DNA of 33,928 nt, taken from CALCNS01 sp964425745. Lineage in GTDB: Bacteria > Bacillota > JAAYKD01. The stretch lies in the NCBI GenBank assembly GCA_964425745.1, contig CAYRNW010000028.1, positions 1 to 33,928 on the forward strand, given 5' to 3'. Below the pieces are notes generated by a model, which did no database searches, was not told where the DNA came from, and saw only the letters and a program-made list of their open reading frames with translations. How positions within the stretch are numbered: position 1 is the first letter of the stretch; each line of letters starts with the position of its first letter. The position numbers and the translations under genes are program-made. Shown piece after piece: positions 22,169 to 31,440 of this stretch.

Positions 22169-23244
22169 AAACCATGCCCTGGCAATCTCCGGCAGCCTAC
22201 TGGATGCAAGAAGGCCCCGACCAAGATGTCATATTATCGACTCGAATTCGCCTGGCCCGTAATGTCTCCGGCTTGCCGTACCCGAATTTTCAGACCGAAG
22301 AAAACGCCCAAGCGCTCTTGCAGCAAATCGAAGAAATCATTCCGCTTTTGGAAGAGAGCACCGAAAACCGCTGGCAACTGTTCCGCTTAAAAGATTTAAA
22401 CGAATCGCAACGCAGCATTTTGGTCGATAAACACCTGATGAGCCCCAACCTCGGCGAACGCGAAACTCAAGCCGCACTTTTACTGCGTGAAGATGAAGCC
22501 GTTAGCATTATGATCAACGAAGAAGATCACTTGCGTATCCAGGTCTTATTCAGCGGTTTACAACTGGAGCCCGCCTGGAACTTAGCCAATACCTTAGACG
22601 ACTTGCTGGAAAGCCGCATCGATTTCGCCTTCAGCGACCGCTACGGTTACAAAACGGCTTGCCCCACCAACGCCGGCACCGGCTTACGAGCCTCGGTCAT
22701 GGTGCATTTGCCTGCCTTGGTGATGAGCCAGAAAATTGGCCCTTTGCTCACCGGCATCAACCAATTGGGCATGGTCGCCCGTGGGATTTACGGAGAAGGC
22801 ACTGAGGCCATTGGCCACGTTTTCCAAATTTCGAATCAAATCTCCATGGGCAAACCCGAAAAGGAGATTTTGGCCGGCTTACAAGCTATTGTCAAACAGA
22901 TGGTAGCCGAAGAACGTCAGGCTCGCCGCATGCTTGCCGAACGCACCCCGTTACAGCTACGCGATAAAGTCGGCCGTAGCCTTGGCATGGTGCAAAATGC
23001 GTATTTAATGCAGAGCCAAGAAGCCGTCAAACGCTGGAGCGATTTACGCTTAGGCGTCGAGCTCAACCTGATTGAATATGTTGGCTATGATCAACTGAAT
23101 CGCCTCATGGTTCAACTGCAAAGTGGCTGGCTGAATCAAGAAGCGCCTGCCGATGAAACCCTCACCCCTGAACAACGCGATGTCTTACGCGCTAAACTCT
23201 TACGACAAGAGTTGCGGGAAGCCGTTATCAGCCCCATGAAATAG
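22162..23244 (+). CDS. mcsB: McsB, protein arginine kinase
   Basis: A 360-residue protein of the phosphagen (guanidino) kinase family. It contains VILSTRIRLARNVSGLPYP, INEEDHLRIQVLFSG with the catalytic glutamate region, and TACPTNAGTGLRASVMVHLPAL. It phosphorylates arginine residues, marking proteins for ClpC-ClpP degradation and inactivating CtsR in Bacillus. Length and motifs agree with the family; no key residue looks missing. The ATG at 22162 lies within the last codons of mcsA, with AGGAGGAG upstream. ClpC follows after 12 bases. Confidence 0.96.
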   Translation: MLKTMPWQSPAAYWMQEGPDQDVILSTRIRLARNVSGLPYPNFQTEENAQALLQQIEEIIPLLEESTENRWQLFRLKDLNESQRSILVDKHLMSPNLGERETQAALLLREDEAVSIMINEEDHLRIQVLFSGLQLEPAWNLANTLDDLLESRIDFAFSDRYGYKTACPTNAGTGLRASVMVHLPALVMSQKIGPLLTGINQLGMVARGIYGEGTEAIGHVFQISNQISMGKPEKEILAGLQAIVKQMVAEERQARRMLAERTPLQLRDKVGRSLGMVQNAYLMQSQEAVKRWSDLRLGVELNLIEYVGYDQLNRLMVQLQSGWLNQEAPADETLTPEQRDVLRAKLLRQELREAVISPMK

Positions 23245-23256
23245 GAGGAATTTTAT

Positions 23257-25728
23257 ATGAGCAAACTTCGTTTTACTGAAAAAGCGAATCAAGCTTTATT
23301 TGAAGCTCAAAAAATAGCCGAACGCATGAATCATACCATCATCGGCACAGAACACTTGCTGTTTGGCCTGGCAACCGTCCACGAAACCGTGGCATCGAAT
23401 GCTTTAGACCATTTTCAAATCAGCACCGATTTAATCCAAAAAGCCATTGCTGAAGTCAGCCCTGCCGGGGAAGAAAAGCCCAAGCACAGCTTACAACCCT
23501 CCCCACGCACCAAGCGCTTAGTGGAATTAGCCTTTCAAGAGGCAATCCAACTTCAGGCCAGTTATGTTGGGCCCGAGCATTTACTCTTAGCCTTAACCGA
23601 AGAGCCCGACAGCATCGGCGCACGTATTTTAATGTCCAAAGGGGTCAGCATGAGTGACATGCGCGATGTGATTTTATCATTATTAGAGGAAGGTCATATC
23701 CCCGAAGAAGAAAACGCCGCTTCCGGAAGCAACACTTCCAAAAGCAAAACCGATACCCCCATGTTGGACAAGATGGGCCGCGACCTGACCAAGTTGGCAC
23801 AAGAAAACCAATTGGATCCGGTGATTGGCCGTGATAAAGAGATCGAACGCGTCATTCAAATCCTCTCCCGTCGCACCAAAAACAACCCCGTGCTGATTGG
23901 GGAACCCGGTGTTGGCAAAACGGCCATTGCCGAAGGCTTAGCCCGTAAAATCGTGGCCGGACAAGTGCCGGAAACGCTAAAGGGCAAACGCGTGATTACC
24001 TTGGAAATGGGTAACATCGTCTCCGGAACCAAATACCGCGGAGAGTTCGAAGAGCGTATGAAACAGCTACTCGACGAAGTGCGCAATACCCACCAAGTTA
24101 TCTTGTTCATCGATGAACTCCATACTTTGGTCGGTGCCGGTGGTGCAGAAGGGGCTGTAGATGCAGCCAATATCTTGAAACCCGCCTTAGCCAGAGGTGA
24201 AGTGCAGACCATTGGTGCCACGACCCTCAAGGAATACCGCAAATACATTGAAAAAGATTCCGCCTTAGAGCGACGTTTTCAGCCGGTCATGGTGGAACCG
24301 CCCACCCCGGAAGAGTCGATCTTGATTCTCAAAGGCTTACGTGACCGTTACGAAGCACATCACAGAGTGACAATCAGCGACGAAGCCGTGGAAGCGGCAG
24401 TGCGTCTTTCTGACCGCTACATCAACGACCGTTTCTTGCCCGACAAAGCCATTGACTTAATCGATGAAGCCGGATCCCGGGTACGTTTGCGTTCACACAC
24501 AGCACCGCCCGATTTGAAAGAGCGCGAAGATGAATTGGCTGCTTTGAAAATTGAAAAAGAAGAAGCGGTCAAGAACCAAGCCTTTGAACAAGCGGCCGCC
24601 CTGCGCGACAAAGAAGCTCAGAAGCGCGAGGAACTGGAAAGCTTACGCAATCAGTGGAAGAACCAGCAGAGCAACGAGCGCTTAGTGGTAACCGAAGAAG
24701 ATATTGCTCATATTGTCTCATCTTGGACCAATGTTCCTGTGGAGCGATTAACCCAAGAAGACAGCCTGCGCTTGCTCAACTTGGAACAAGAGCTGCACAA
24801 CCGCGTCATCGGCCAAGACGAAGCGGTTAATGCGGTTGCCAGAGCCATCCGTCGTGCCAGAGCCGGGTTGAAAGATCCCAAACGCCCCATTGGTTCCTTT
24901 ATCTTTTTGGGACCCACCGGTGTGGGTAAAACCGAATTAGCCAAAGCCTTAGCTGAAACCATGTTCGGCAGTGAAGATGCCCTGATCCGAATCGATATGT
25001 CTGAGTATATGGAACGTCACAATGTCTCGCGTTTGGTAGGAGCACCTCCAGGATACGTGGGCTACGATGAAGGCGGACAACTCACCGAAAAAGTGCGTCG
25101 CCACCCCTACAGCGTGATTCTCTTTGATGAAATCGAAAAGGCGCATCCGGAAGTCTTCAATATGCTCCTGCAACTCATGGATGATGGCATCTTAACCGAT
25201 TCGTTCGGTCGCACCGTCAACTTCCGCAATACCGTTGTGATCATGACCTCCAATGCCGGAGCAGAAACGATTCGCAAACAAAACACCTTAGGGTTTGCGA
25301 CCGGAGAATCGGCGGTGAGTGGCGATTACGAAGTCATGAAAGAACGCTTAAATACCGAGTTGAAGCGCATGTTCCGCCCCGAATTCTTGAACCGGTTAGA
25401 TGAAATTATCGTCTTCCGTGCTCTTGATGAGGCTGAAATCGAAGCCATTGTGGAAGTCATGCTCAAAGATGTTTCCAAACGTTTGAAAGAGTTCAACATG
25501 GAAATCGTGGTCAACGAATCGGTGAAAAAGCATTTAGCCAAAGCCGGCTTCGACCCCATGTTTGGAGCACGCCCCTTGCGCCGTACCATCCAGCGCCAAA
25601 TTGAAGATGCCTTAAGCGAAGAATTGCTGCAAGGTACCATCCACCATGGCGACCAGATTGAGATCACCGTGGAAGAGGATAAGCTCAAGTTTAAGGGATG
25701 TAAGCTTTCCCTGACAGGACAAGAATAA
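23257..25728 (+). CDS. clpC: ClpC, AAA+ unfoldase of the Clp protease
   Basis: An 823-residue Hsp100 ATPase. Residues 1-145 are the double Clp-N domain. The first AAA+ module carries Walker A GEPGVGKT (215-222) and Walker B ILFIDELHTL. A UVR-containing middle domain (about 415-470) follows. The second AAA+ module has GPTGVGKT (552-559) and VILFDEIEKAHPEVFN. The C-terminal small domain includes GARPLRRTIQRQIED. ClpC unfolds substrates, including arginine-phosphorylated ones, and feeds ClpP. It is the last gene of the operon. The radA/disA genes that often follow clpC in Firmicutes are absent here. Confidence 0.97.
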   Translation: MSKLRFTEKANQALFEAQKIAERMNHTIIGTEHLLFGLATVHETVASNALDHFQISTDLIQKAIAEVSPAGEEKPKHSLQPSPRTKRLVELAFQEAIQLQASYVGPEHLLLALTEEPDSIGARILMSKGVSMSDMRDVILSLLEEGHIPEEENAASGSNTSKSKTDTPMLDKMGRDLTKLAQENQLDPVIGRDKEIERVIQILSRRTKNNPVLIGEPGVGKTAIAEGLARKIVAGQVPETLKGKRVITLEMGNIVSGTKYRGEFEERMKQLLDEVRNTHQVILFIDELHTLVGAGGAEGAVDAANILKPALARGEVQTIGATTLKEYRKYIEKDSALERRFQPVMVEPPTPEESILILKGLRDRYEAHHRVTISDEAVEAAVRLSDRYINDRFLPDKAIDLIDEAGSRVRLRSHTAPPDLKEREDELAALKIEKEEAVKNQAFEQAAALRDKEAQKREELESLRNQWKNQQSNERLVVTEEDIAHIVSSWTNVPVERLTQEDSLRLLNLEQELHNRVIGQDEAVNAVARAIRRARAGLKDPKRPIGSFIFLGPTGVGKTELAKALAETMFGSEDALIRIDMSEYMERHNVSRLVGAPPGYVGYDEGGQLTEKVRRHPYSVILFDEIEKAHPEVFNMLLQLMDDGILTDSFGRTVNFRNTVVIMTSNAGAETIRKQNTLGFATGESAVSGDYEVMKERLNTELKRMFRPEFLNRLDEIIVFRALDEAEIEAIVEVMLKDVSKRLKEFNMEIVVNESVKKHLAKAGFDPMFGARPLRRTIQRQIEDALSEELLQGTIHHGDQIEITVEEDKLKFKGCKLSLTGQE

Positions 25729-25755
25729 TAATCTCTGGCAGCAGAACATATTCGC

Positions 25756-25790
25756 AGCCCCGCACCGAATGATTTCGGTGCGGGGCTGTT
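25756..25790 (+). terminator. Terminator of the ctsR-clpC operon
   Basis: AGCCCCGCACCGAA (25756-25769) pairs perfectly with TTCGGTGCGGGGCT (25774-25787) around TGAT, giving a 14-bp GC-rich stem followed by a short T-rich tail (GTTTACT). Confidence 0.85.
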
Positions 25791-25797
25791 TACTCGT

Positions 25798-26334
25798 TCA
25801 TTTCCGGGTGATGCCCAGGGCACATTCTGCTTTTTCTATAGCACGTTCATAAGAAGTTTCATTCGCTACAATACAAACTGCGTTTGTAGCCGAATATCCT
25901 CCACCGGTTGAAGATTCTGATTCTTTATTAAATACTATAATTACAACATCATTCAGAAGTTTTTTCGATGAGATGTTGCCAAACTTATCTAGAGGGTACG
26001 GTGTGTATTTATCGGCATTTTTTACCTTGTAGGTGATAGTGTAACCATTAACGGCGTTTGTGATTTCCAAATTGAGCATAGTGTGCGTTTCTTCTGAATA
26101 TTTATATCCAGCAACGACGAGCATTCCTGAAAATTCGTCTTTCTTAAATAGATTAATATGATAATTCCCTTCAAAAGTCAATGTTACCGATTCGTAAAAG
26201 GATTTGTCATCCATCTTAACTTTTAATCCTTCCATGGTTATAGAGATGGGGATTGGTGTGTTGAATACTATAACCAACAGCAGGATTAATAAACTTGTAA
26301 TGATCAAAGTCCATGTGGTATACTTAGTTTTCAT
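25798..26334 (-). CDS. Hypothetical membrane-anchored protein
   Basis: A 178-residue protein that I do not recognise. Residues 7-26 (TWTLIITSLLILLLVIVFNT) form one membrane segment or uncleaved signal anchor. The remainder is polar and beta-rich and would lie outside the cell, with a GGGYSATNAVCIV segment and a short basic C-terminus. Its ATG overlaps the TAA of the preceding gene by one base, so the two are translated together. Codon use and composition are more AT-rich than in clpC next door, suggesting separate origin. A working model is that the two encoded proteins act together at the cell surface; no function is claimed. Confidence 0.65.
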   Translation of the reverse strand: MKTKYTTWTLIITSLLILLLVIVFNTPIPISITMEGLKVKMDDKSFYESVTLTFEGNYHINLFKKDEFSGMLVVAGYKYSEETHTMLNLEITNAVNGYTITYKVKNADKYTPYPLDKFGNISSKKLLNDVVIIVFNKESESSTGGGYSATNAVCIVANETSYERAIEKAECALGITRK

Positions 26335-27524
26335 TAATTTGCTATTATTGAAGATGTGAGAGAGGAAATATCTAGGATTTCATTATGTGTGAAATACCCC
26401 ATATAATTGTTATAAAGACTAATAACACTTGCATAAAATGAAGCCCCACCATAAAAACCAGAGCTACTTTTTGTTTTAACAGAACTCGAATCGGATTCAT
26501 ACTCGTAATTATAAGTGGTTGGAGTACGTCGGCTGACGGGAGCAAAGGAAGCTACCGATTGTTGAAGTCTAGTCTGTTCGGTTGTTGCCCAAGAGTAATA
26601 CGCATAGCCAGGAACTCGGTCATCATCATCTCTTATTAAGACTGTACGCATGTAAAGTTGGCCAACTACCCTTGTCTTGATATAACCCCCCGATGCAGCA
26701 CCATAGGTAACACTTAAAGGAGTTGTGATTGATCCAAGAATATTAGATATTGTTTCTTTGGCCACAGACACAAAAGTAGAAACAGTTCCAATATACATAT
26801 TTACAAAGCTTTGAGCGGATTTACTAAGGAATGTACCCCAATTGAATGATGAAGTAATATTACCGGGCACAACCTCTGGAGTCTCTATCGAAATTGAGGA
26901 TTCTAAATATAGGAATTTATGTCCGTTATATAAACCGCCATAAGATTCAAGAGGATTGCAAATTCCTTCCCAGTAAGAAGGATCATCAATGCCACCAGAT
27001 CTTACTCCGGAAATCTCGGGTTCGGGGATTCCATTTATATAAAAATTAATATTCTTTACTCTCACATCACTTTCTATCAGTTGGCTAGCCCGAGAAAAAG
27101 TACTGAAGAATACAGGATTATTAAACAGGGCTGTTCTTTCGATAACTGTAACTTCTGCTAATCTGAATTTCTCTCCATTGATTCGAATGTAATCCTCAGC
27201 CGACTCTTTTGAGGTTTTCTTATTCAGTTTCGATTGGCCAGTGACATCATAATTGCTTTCGATTTTCTGCTTAAGTTCGTTACTTATTTCTGTTTGTAAG
27301 GCTTGTCTTTCATTGAAGTCACTAACATCGAGAACTGTAACATAAATGGGTATGTTCTCAAGTTGGGCTAATGCAGTGGCAGAGGAACCATTGGGTGAAA
27401 TTATTACTTCCGGATCAAAAATACCATTTACTTCAGAATTTGTAGAAGCTGCAGCAAAGATAGTACAAATAGGTGAGACACTTAAGGCAAAAATCAACGC
27501 TATGCTAATAATTATTCTTTTCAT
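26334..27524 (-). CDS. Hypothetical secreted protein
   Basis: A 396-residue protein with a classical signal peptide (MKRIIISIALIFALSVSPICTIFAAAS, cleavage likely after AAA near residue 26). No known domain was recognised. The mature part has an N-terminal region predicted as mixed alpha/beta (IPIYVTVLDVSDFNERQALQ onward), a Gly/Ser/Thr/Tyr-rich centre and a tail containing SSSGFYGGASFYASVISLY. A basic/acidic patch IRDDDDRV precedes YAYYSWATTEQTR. The ATG at 27524 has AAAGGAG five bases upstream. It is coupled to the membrane protein gene downstream. AT-rich composition and the large AT-rich upstream region point to horizontally acquired DNA inserted beside clpC. Confidence 0.65.
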   Translation of the reverse strand: MKRIIISIALIFALSVSPICTIFAAASTNSEVNGIFDPEVIISPNGSSATALAQLENIPIYVTVLDVSDFNERQALQTEISNELKQKIESNYDVTGQSKLNKKTSKESAEDYIRINGEKFRLAEVTVIERTALFNNPVFFSTFSRASQLIESDVRVKNINFYINGIPEPEISGVRSGGIDDPSYWEGICNPLESYGGLYNGHKFLYLESSISIETPEVVPGNITSSFNWGTFLSKSAQSFVNMYIGTVSTFVSVAKETISNILGSITTPLSVTYGAASGGYIKTRVVGQLYMRTVLIRDDDDRVPGYAYYSWATTEQTRLQQSVASFAPVSRRTPTTYNYEYESDSSSVKTKSSSGFYGGASFYASVISLYNNYMGYFTHNEILDISSLTSSIIAN

Positions 27525-27692
27525 GGCGACTCCTTTCCAATTATCATCGATCTCAACACAACGACTAAACCTTAATCGTGATTTACATAATGGCCCCCCC
27601 TTTCTCTAAAAATTAAATAGAAGAAATTCGCTATATTTTATTTCTCCGCAAATAATTATATACCTTTATTAAATAAAAAAACAGAATTAATA

Positions 27693-27719
27693 ACTTTGCT
27701 AATATTTCGATAGCAAAGT
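27693..27719. repeat. 9-bp inverted repeat in AT-rich intergenic DNA
   Basis: ACTTTGCTA (27693-27701) and TAGCAAAGT (27711-27719) form a perfect 9-bp inverted repeat with a 9-base loop. It could be an operator upstream of the secreted-protein gene; there is no T-run to make it a clear terminator. Confidence 0.45.
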
Positions 27720-27916
27720 AACAAATTACTACATGTTTAATGGAAATTGCAACTCCAAAACTCTCAACTTTGATTTATCAGAACTGATTAAAGACGTTAA
27801 TAAACTATATTTGCTACACAATAGGATTGATATAACTAACATTAAAACAATCTGTCGGATTAAGATCGTGATTTAGTTTAACTAACTAACATGATGAATA
27901 GCCGTACATTAACAAA

Positions 27917-27949
27917 CCGGTATCGCTCATCAGCGGTGCCGGCTTTTTA
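27917..27949 (+). terminator. Orphan intrinsic terminator
   Basis: CCGGTATCGCT (27917-27927) pairs with AGCGGTGCCGG (27932-27942) with two wobble pairs and a CATC loop, followed by CTTTTTAT. No plus-strand gene lies upstream between clpC and this hairpin. Confidence 0.75.
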
Positions 27950-28045
27950 TATGAGGCGAAATGAGTTCAGCAGATTACCCTCAAGAAGGGTTCGATTACA
28001 GAGAATGCGAATATGGAAAACAATAGAAGAAAGGTGGAATGATCT

Positions 28046-29662
28046 ATGAAGCAACACAATGCTCTCCTGCAAGACCTCCTTCAATTCGATTGGTCGGTCA
28101 ATCCTTGTTCGGCAACTGCGAAAGGAATCCACCACTATGATCACCAATTACCTCCGGTAAGCTTTGACGAACGGCAAAACAATCTGCTTCGTGCCAAAGA
28201 GTTGTTGGCAGAGGTGAATGCCCATCTCGCTATGGACTTGCCACTCGAGCAAGAAGTCGACTTGCAGATTGGCAAACAATTCTTGATTCGCTTTCTTTGT
28301 GATGAAGAATTGCTGGCTGCTTGGCGGAACTCCCCTGCTTATTATGGTAGCCAACTGGCACAAGGCATCAACACCCTGATGACTCCACCCTTGGATCTGA
28401 AAAAACAAGAGAACCTGCTTTCTCGCTTACAAGCCGCTCCCGGTTACCTGATGCAAGCCATGCAGCTACTGGAACCGACCGCAATTCCGCAAATCTGGAT
28501 CCAACCTGCCCTCAATAGCATTAAAGGCTTAACGCGGTTAATAGAAGAAACTCTCGTTTCCATACTAAAAGCAGAGCAGTGTCTGGAACACTTTGAATCT
28601 GCTCTTGCAGCGGTGCTGAAGGCTCTAGAAACCTATGCGGCCTTCATTAAAAAATCAGGTGAGGTTGCGCATGGAGACTTTGCTGTTGGGGAAGCATATT
28701 TTGACACTATGCTTCAGGAGTACTATGTAGTGCCTATGAACACCGCCCAGTTATTGCAATTTGGCAAAGAAAAAGTGGCGTTCTACGAAGAACAACTCCA
28801 CAGTTTGGCCCACAAATTGAACCCTGATCAGACATGGCTGCAACAATTAGAAGCGCTGCGCGAGGACCATCCTGTTCCCGAAACTCTGATTCAAGCCTAT
28901 GAAAATGAAAAAGAAGCGGTCAAACGGTTTGTAGTCGAAAAAGATTTGGTCAGTATTCCCGAAAGTGAGAACTGTGTCATGGCCGAAACGCCTTGGTATG
29001 CCCGTTCCACAACCCCTATGGGCTCCATGAATACCTCGCGGGCCTATACACCGGGGTTGACCAGCATTTTCAACATTACACCGATCAACAGCCAAGCACC
29101 GGCGGCTTCTCAAGAACAGCACCTGCGCGAGAACAATTACAGTTTTATTCGCAGTATCGCCTTCCACGAAGTGATACCGGGGCATCATCTGCAAGCCTGT
29201 ATGCATAAGCTGCAAACCAACGAATTCCGCAAAAACTTTTATAATACAGTGCTGATCGAGGGTTGGGGGCTTTACACCGAAGACCTCATGGTAGAAGAAG
29301 GATACCTTCAAGGGGTGCTGCACCTAATGCAACTCAAAAATGCCCTATGGCGAGCAGTGCGGGTGGTGGTGGATGTAGGCTTGCACAGCAAGAGCATGAC
29401 CTTCGAGGAAGCTGTGTGCATGCTGGAAGAAAAAGTGGGGCAGCAACATCATTTGGCTTACGGCGAGGTGTTGCGTTACACCCAAGGACCCACTTACCCA
29501 TCGAGCTATATGCTGGGACGAGAGCAACTTTTGCAACTCAGACAAGACTGTGAGCAAGCATGGGGGAGCGAATACAGCAAAAAACGCTTCCACAACGAGC
29601 TGCTGCAATACGGTTCCATGCCGGTAGCGTTGATCCGGAAGCTGATGTTGGAAAATAAGTAG
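28046..29662 (+). CDS. DUF885 family zinc metallopeptidase-like protein
   Basis: A 538-residue protein of the DUF885 family. The zinc site is HEVIPGHH (residues 374-381), followed by the conserved IEGWGLYTEDL (E405 and neighbours). The C-terminal YTQGPTYPSSYMLGREQLLQL is also typical. Family members are all-alpha, gluzincin-like and are presumed carboxypeptidases or dipeptidases. There is no signal peptide, so a cytoplasmic location is likely. The ATG at 28046 has AAAGGTGG nine bases upstream. Two small membrane-associated genes follow on the same strand after 36 bases. Confidence 0.9.
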   Translation: MKQHNALLQDLLQFDWSVNPCSATAKGIHHYDHQLPPVSFDERQNNLLRAKELLAEVNAHLAMDLPLEQEVDLQIGKQFLIRFLCDEELLAAWRNSPAYYGSQLAQGINTLMTPPLDLKKQENLLSRLQAAPGYLMQAMQLLEPTAIPQIWIQPALNSIKGLTRLIEETLVSILKAEQCLEHFESALAAVLKALETYAAFIKKSGEVAHGDFAVGEAYFDTMLQEYYVVPMNTAQLLQFGKEKVAFYEEQLHSLAHKLNPDQTWLQQLEALREDHPVPETLIQAYENEKEAVKRFVVEKDLVSIPESENCVMAETPWYARSTTPMGSMNTSRAYTPGLTSIFNITPINSQAPAASQEQHLRENNYSFIRSIAFHEVIPGHHLQACMHKLQTNEFRKNFYNTVLIEGWGLYTEDLMVEEGYLQGVLHLMQLKNALWRAVRVVVDVGLHSKSMTFEEAVCMLEEKVGQQHHLAYGEVLRYTQGPTYPSSYMLGREQLLQLRQDCEQAWGSEYSKKRFHNELLQYGSMPVALIRKLMLENK

Positions 29663-29698
29663 ACTATAAAGAGAAGAAGAGAAGAGAGAGGAATCATT

Positions 29699-29962
29699 AT
29701 GAATAAACAGACAAGCGAAAATCAAGATAAAATCAAGAAACACCGAGGTCTTCTGATACATCATAGTGTAACATGCTTAGTGGTAGCAAATGGGTTGCTT
29801 TTTATACAAAAATCGGCTTTATCACATGCAGTAACTGGTGAAATTTGGAGGAATCCCTTATATCTTTTTGGGTGGTTGCTTCTACTTGCCAACTTATTAG
29901 TGGCAATAAAAAGCGCTCTTGCGCTTCGAAAAGCTCAATCGGAAAAGGAGGGTACGATATGA
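29699..29962 (+). CDS. Small two-helix membrane protein (2TM-like)
   Basis: An 87-residue protein. A charged N-terminus (MNKQTSENQDKIKKHRG) is followed by two hydrophobic helices (about 19-38 and 53-73) and a short charged tail. The layout resembles 2TM-domain proteins, which often accompany histidine kinases or regulators, but none is present here. The start has GAGAGAGG upstream. Its stop overlaps the start of the lipoprotein gene by four bases (ATGA), so the two are co-translated. Confidence 0.7.
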   Translation: MNKQTSENQDKIKKHRGLLIHHSVTCLVVANGLLFIQKSALSHAVTGEIWRNPLYLFGWLLLLANLLVAIKSALALRKAQSEKEGTI

Positions 29963-30453
29963 GAAAAAGGATGGTTGTTCTGCTGCTGTTTGCCCTTTTA
30001 CTTACTGCCTTTGGCTGCAATAAACCGGAACCTGAAGAGCCGGAGCCGATTACAACGGAGGAGTTATTGCAACAAATTCATGTGGTTCGGGCAACTGAGG
30101 AGCTCACTGCTCCTTACAAAGCAGTGCACGAGTATGTACAAGATGAAGAAGGTGAATGGCTACTGATCTACACCGATATCATCCTTGAAGACTTCTCGTT
30201 TATTGGACTTGAAAACGATACCAAGAATGATGTGATCTTCTTCACAGCCGGAGAGAAATACTTTGCGACCGAGCAATTAGTTCCCGGTAAACCCTTACTA
30301 CTACAATTCAGACCGATTGGCACGATTCCATGGCACGGGATCTCCTTCGAAGACGCTAACGGAACCATGCGCTATTTCATCTTGGTTCAAAGCACGCGCG
30401 GCGAAGAGGAAGGACCTCCCTATTATTTCATCGAATTCGAAAACGGAAAATAA
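29959..30453 (+). CDS. Putative lipoprotein
   Basis: A 164-residue protein with a lipoprotein signal (MRKRMVVLLLFALLLTAFGC); C20 would be the lipidated residue. After a Pro/Glu-rich linker (NKPEPEEPEPITTEELL) the rest is a small beta-rich domain without recognised family. It would be anchored outside the membrane. The frame is open upstream to 29845, but the ATG at 29959 has AAAGGAGGG eight bases upstream and overlaps the previous stop by four bases, so it is the start. A strong terminator follows. Confidence 0.8.
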   Translation: MRKRMVVLLLFALLLTAFGCNKPEPEEPEPITTEELLQQIHVVRATEELTAPYKAVHEYVQDEEGEWLLIYTDIILEDFSFIGLENDTKNDVIFFTAGEKYFATEQLVPGKPLLLQFRPIGTIPWHGISFEDANGTMRYFILVQSTRGEEEGPPYYFIEFENGK

Positions 30454-30478
30454 TCGCATAGGGTATAAAAAAAATAAG

Positions 30479-30508
30479 AGGATGGGTCGCCAAGACCTGT
30501 CCTTTTTT
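30479..30508 (+). terminator. Intrinsic terminator after the lipoprotein gene
   Basis: AGGATGGGTC (30479-30488) pairs with GACCTGTCCT (30494-30503) with two wobbles, followed by TTTTTT. Confidence 0.85.
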
Positions 30509-30573
30509 GCAAGGAATTTTCCAATTGTCCGACGAAATGCTACAAAAGAAAACAGACAAAGAAGGGTAAGGTG

Positions 30574-31428
30574 ATGAGCTTGTCACGTTTTAAGATTGGC
30601 GTCATGGTCGACTCGTTTCGACTCGATATGCAAGCAGCGGTAAAAAAAGCCAAAGAGATTGGGGCCGACGGCATTCAGGTCTACACGACCCGCGGACCCA
30701 TGTCTCCTGAAAAGCTTAGTAGCAGGCACCGGAAAGAATTTCTCGATTTTGTCACCTCCAACGGCTTGGTCATCTCCGCCTTGTGCGGTGATTTGGGTGA
30801 GGGATTTTCCGACCGAGCCAACAACCCCCGACGTGTTGAAAAATCCAAACGCATTATGGACTTAGCCAAAGATTTAAACACCAAGGTCGTCACCACCCAT
30901 ATTGGTGTCATCCCGGAAGACCCCAACCATGAACGCTGGCAGGTTTTGCAAGAGGCTTGCGAGCAACTGGGTGAATATGCCGATATCGTTGGTGCCTATT
31001 TTGCCATTGAAACCGGCCCGGAAACCTCAGCGGTGCTGAAAAACTTCCTCGATTCTTTGAACTCAAGCGGAGTGCGGGTCAATATGGATCCGGCCAATTT
31101 GGTTATGGTCACCGGCGATGACCCAGTGCAAGCCGTCTATCGGTTAAAGGACTATATTGTGCATACCCATGCCAAAGACGGCGTGATGTTGCATAAAGGC
31201 AACCCGGAAGTGATCTATGGACTAATCGAAGAAGAAATCAAACGTGGAGCAGCCTTTAAAGAAGTTCCTTTAGGCGAAGGCGATGTACCATTTCCTGCTT
31301 ACCTAAAAGCCTTACAAGAGATTGGCTACCAGGGCTTTCTCACTGTAGAGCGCGAGGTAGGCGAGAACCCCGAAAAAGATATTCGTCGAGCTGTGGATTT
31401 TTTAAATCAACACATCAGCAAAATGTAA
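30574..31428 (+). CDS. TIM-barrel sugar phosphate isomerase/epimerase 1
   Basis: A 284-residue xylose-isomerase-like TIM-barrel protein. Likely metal ligands are E146 (FAIETGPE), D172 (NMDPAN), H199 (VHTHAKD) and E259 (LTVERE). It is the first gene of an operon with a Gfo/Idh/MocA oxidoreductase and a second isomerase. Such groups usually convert sugars, inositols or keto-sugars through oxidation and epimerisation. The ATG at 30574 is chosen over the adjacent GTG at 30571 because of better spacing to AAGGG. The exact substrate is unknown. Confidence 0.88.
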   Translation: MSLSRFKIGVMVDSFRLDMQAAVKKAKEIGADGIQVYTTRGPMSPEKLSSRHRKEFLDFVTSNGLVISALCGDLGEGFSDRANNPRRVEKSKRIMDLAKDLNTKVVTTHIGVIPEDPNHERWQVLQEACEQLGEYADIVGAYFAIETGPETSAVLKNFLDSLNSSGVRVNMDPANLVMVTGDDPVQAVYRLKDYIVHTHAKDGVMLHKGNPEVIYGLIEEEIKRGAAFKEVPLGEGDVPFPAYLKALQEIGYQGFLTVEREVGENPEKDIRRAVDFLNQHISKM

Positions 31429-31440
31429 CGGAGGAAGATC

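Larger units (their letters stand above)
27525..28045. other. AT-rich non-coding region of about 520 bases
   Basis: No gene was found. The region includes a run of seven C (27594-27600; seven G on the minus strand, just upstream of the secreted-protein gene), an 11-base direct repeat ATCGTGATTTA (27575-27585 and 27865-27875), a 9-bp inverted repeat (27693-27719) and a plus-strand terminator (27917-27949) that has no gene upstream of it. The final 95 bases hold the leader and ribosome binding site of the DUF885 gene. Confidence 0.6.

Noticed and set aside
27583..27588. ATG-TAA start-stop on the minus strand behind a G-rich ribosome-binding-like run
   Set aside because: It looks like a start-stop element, but the G7 run is a poor match in context and one occurrence is easily chance.
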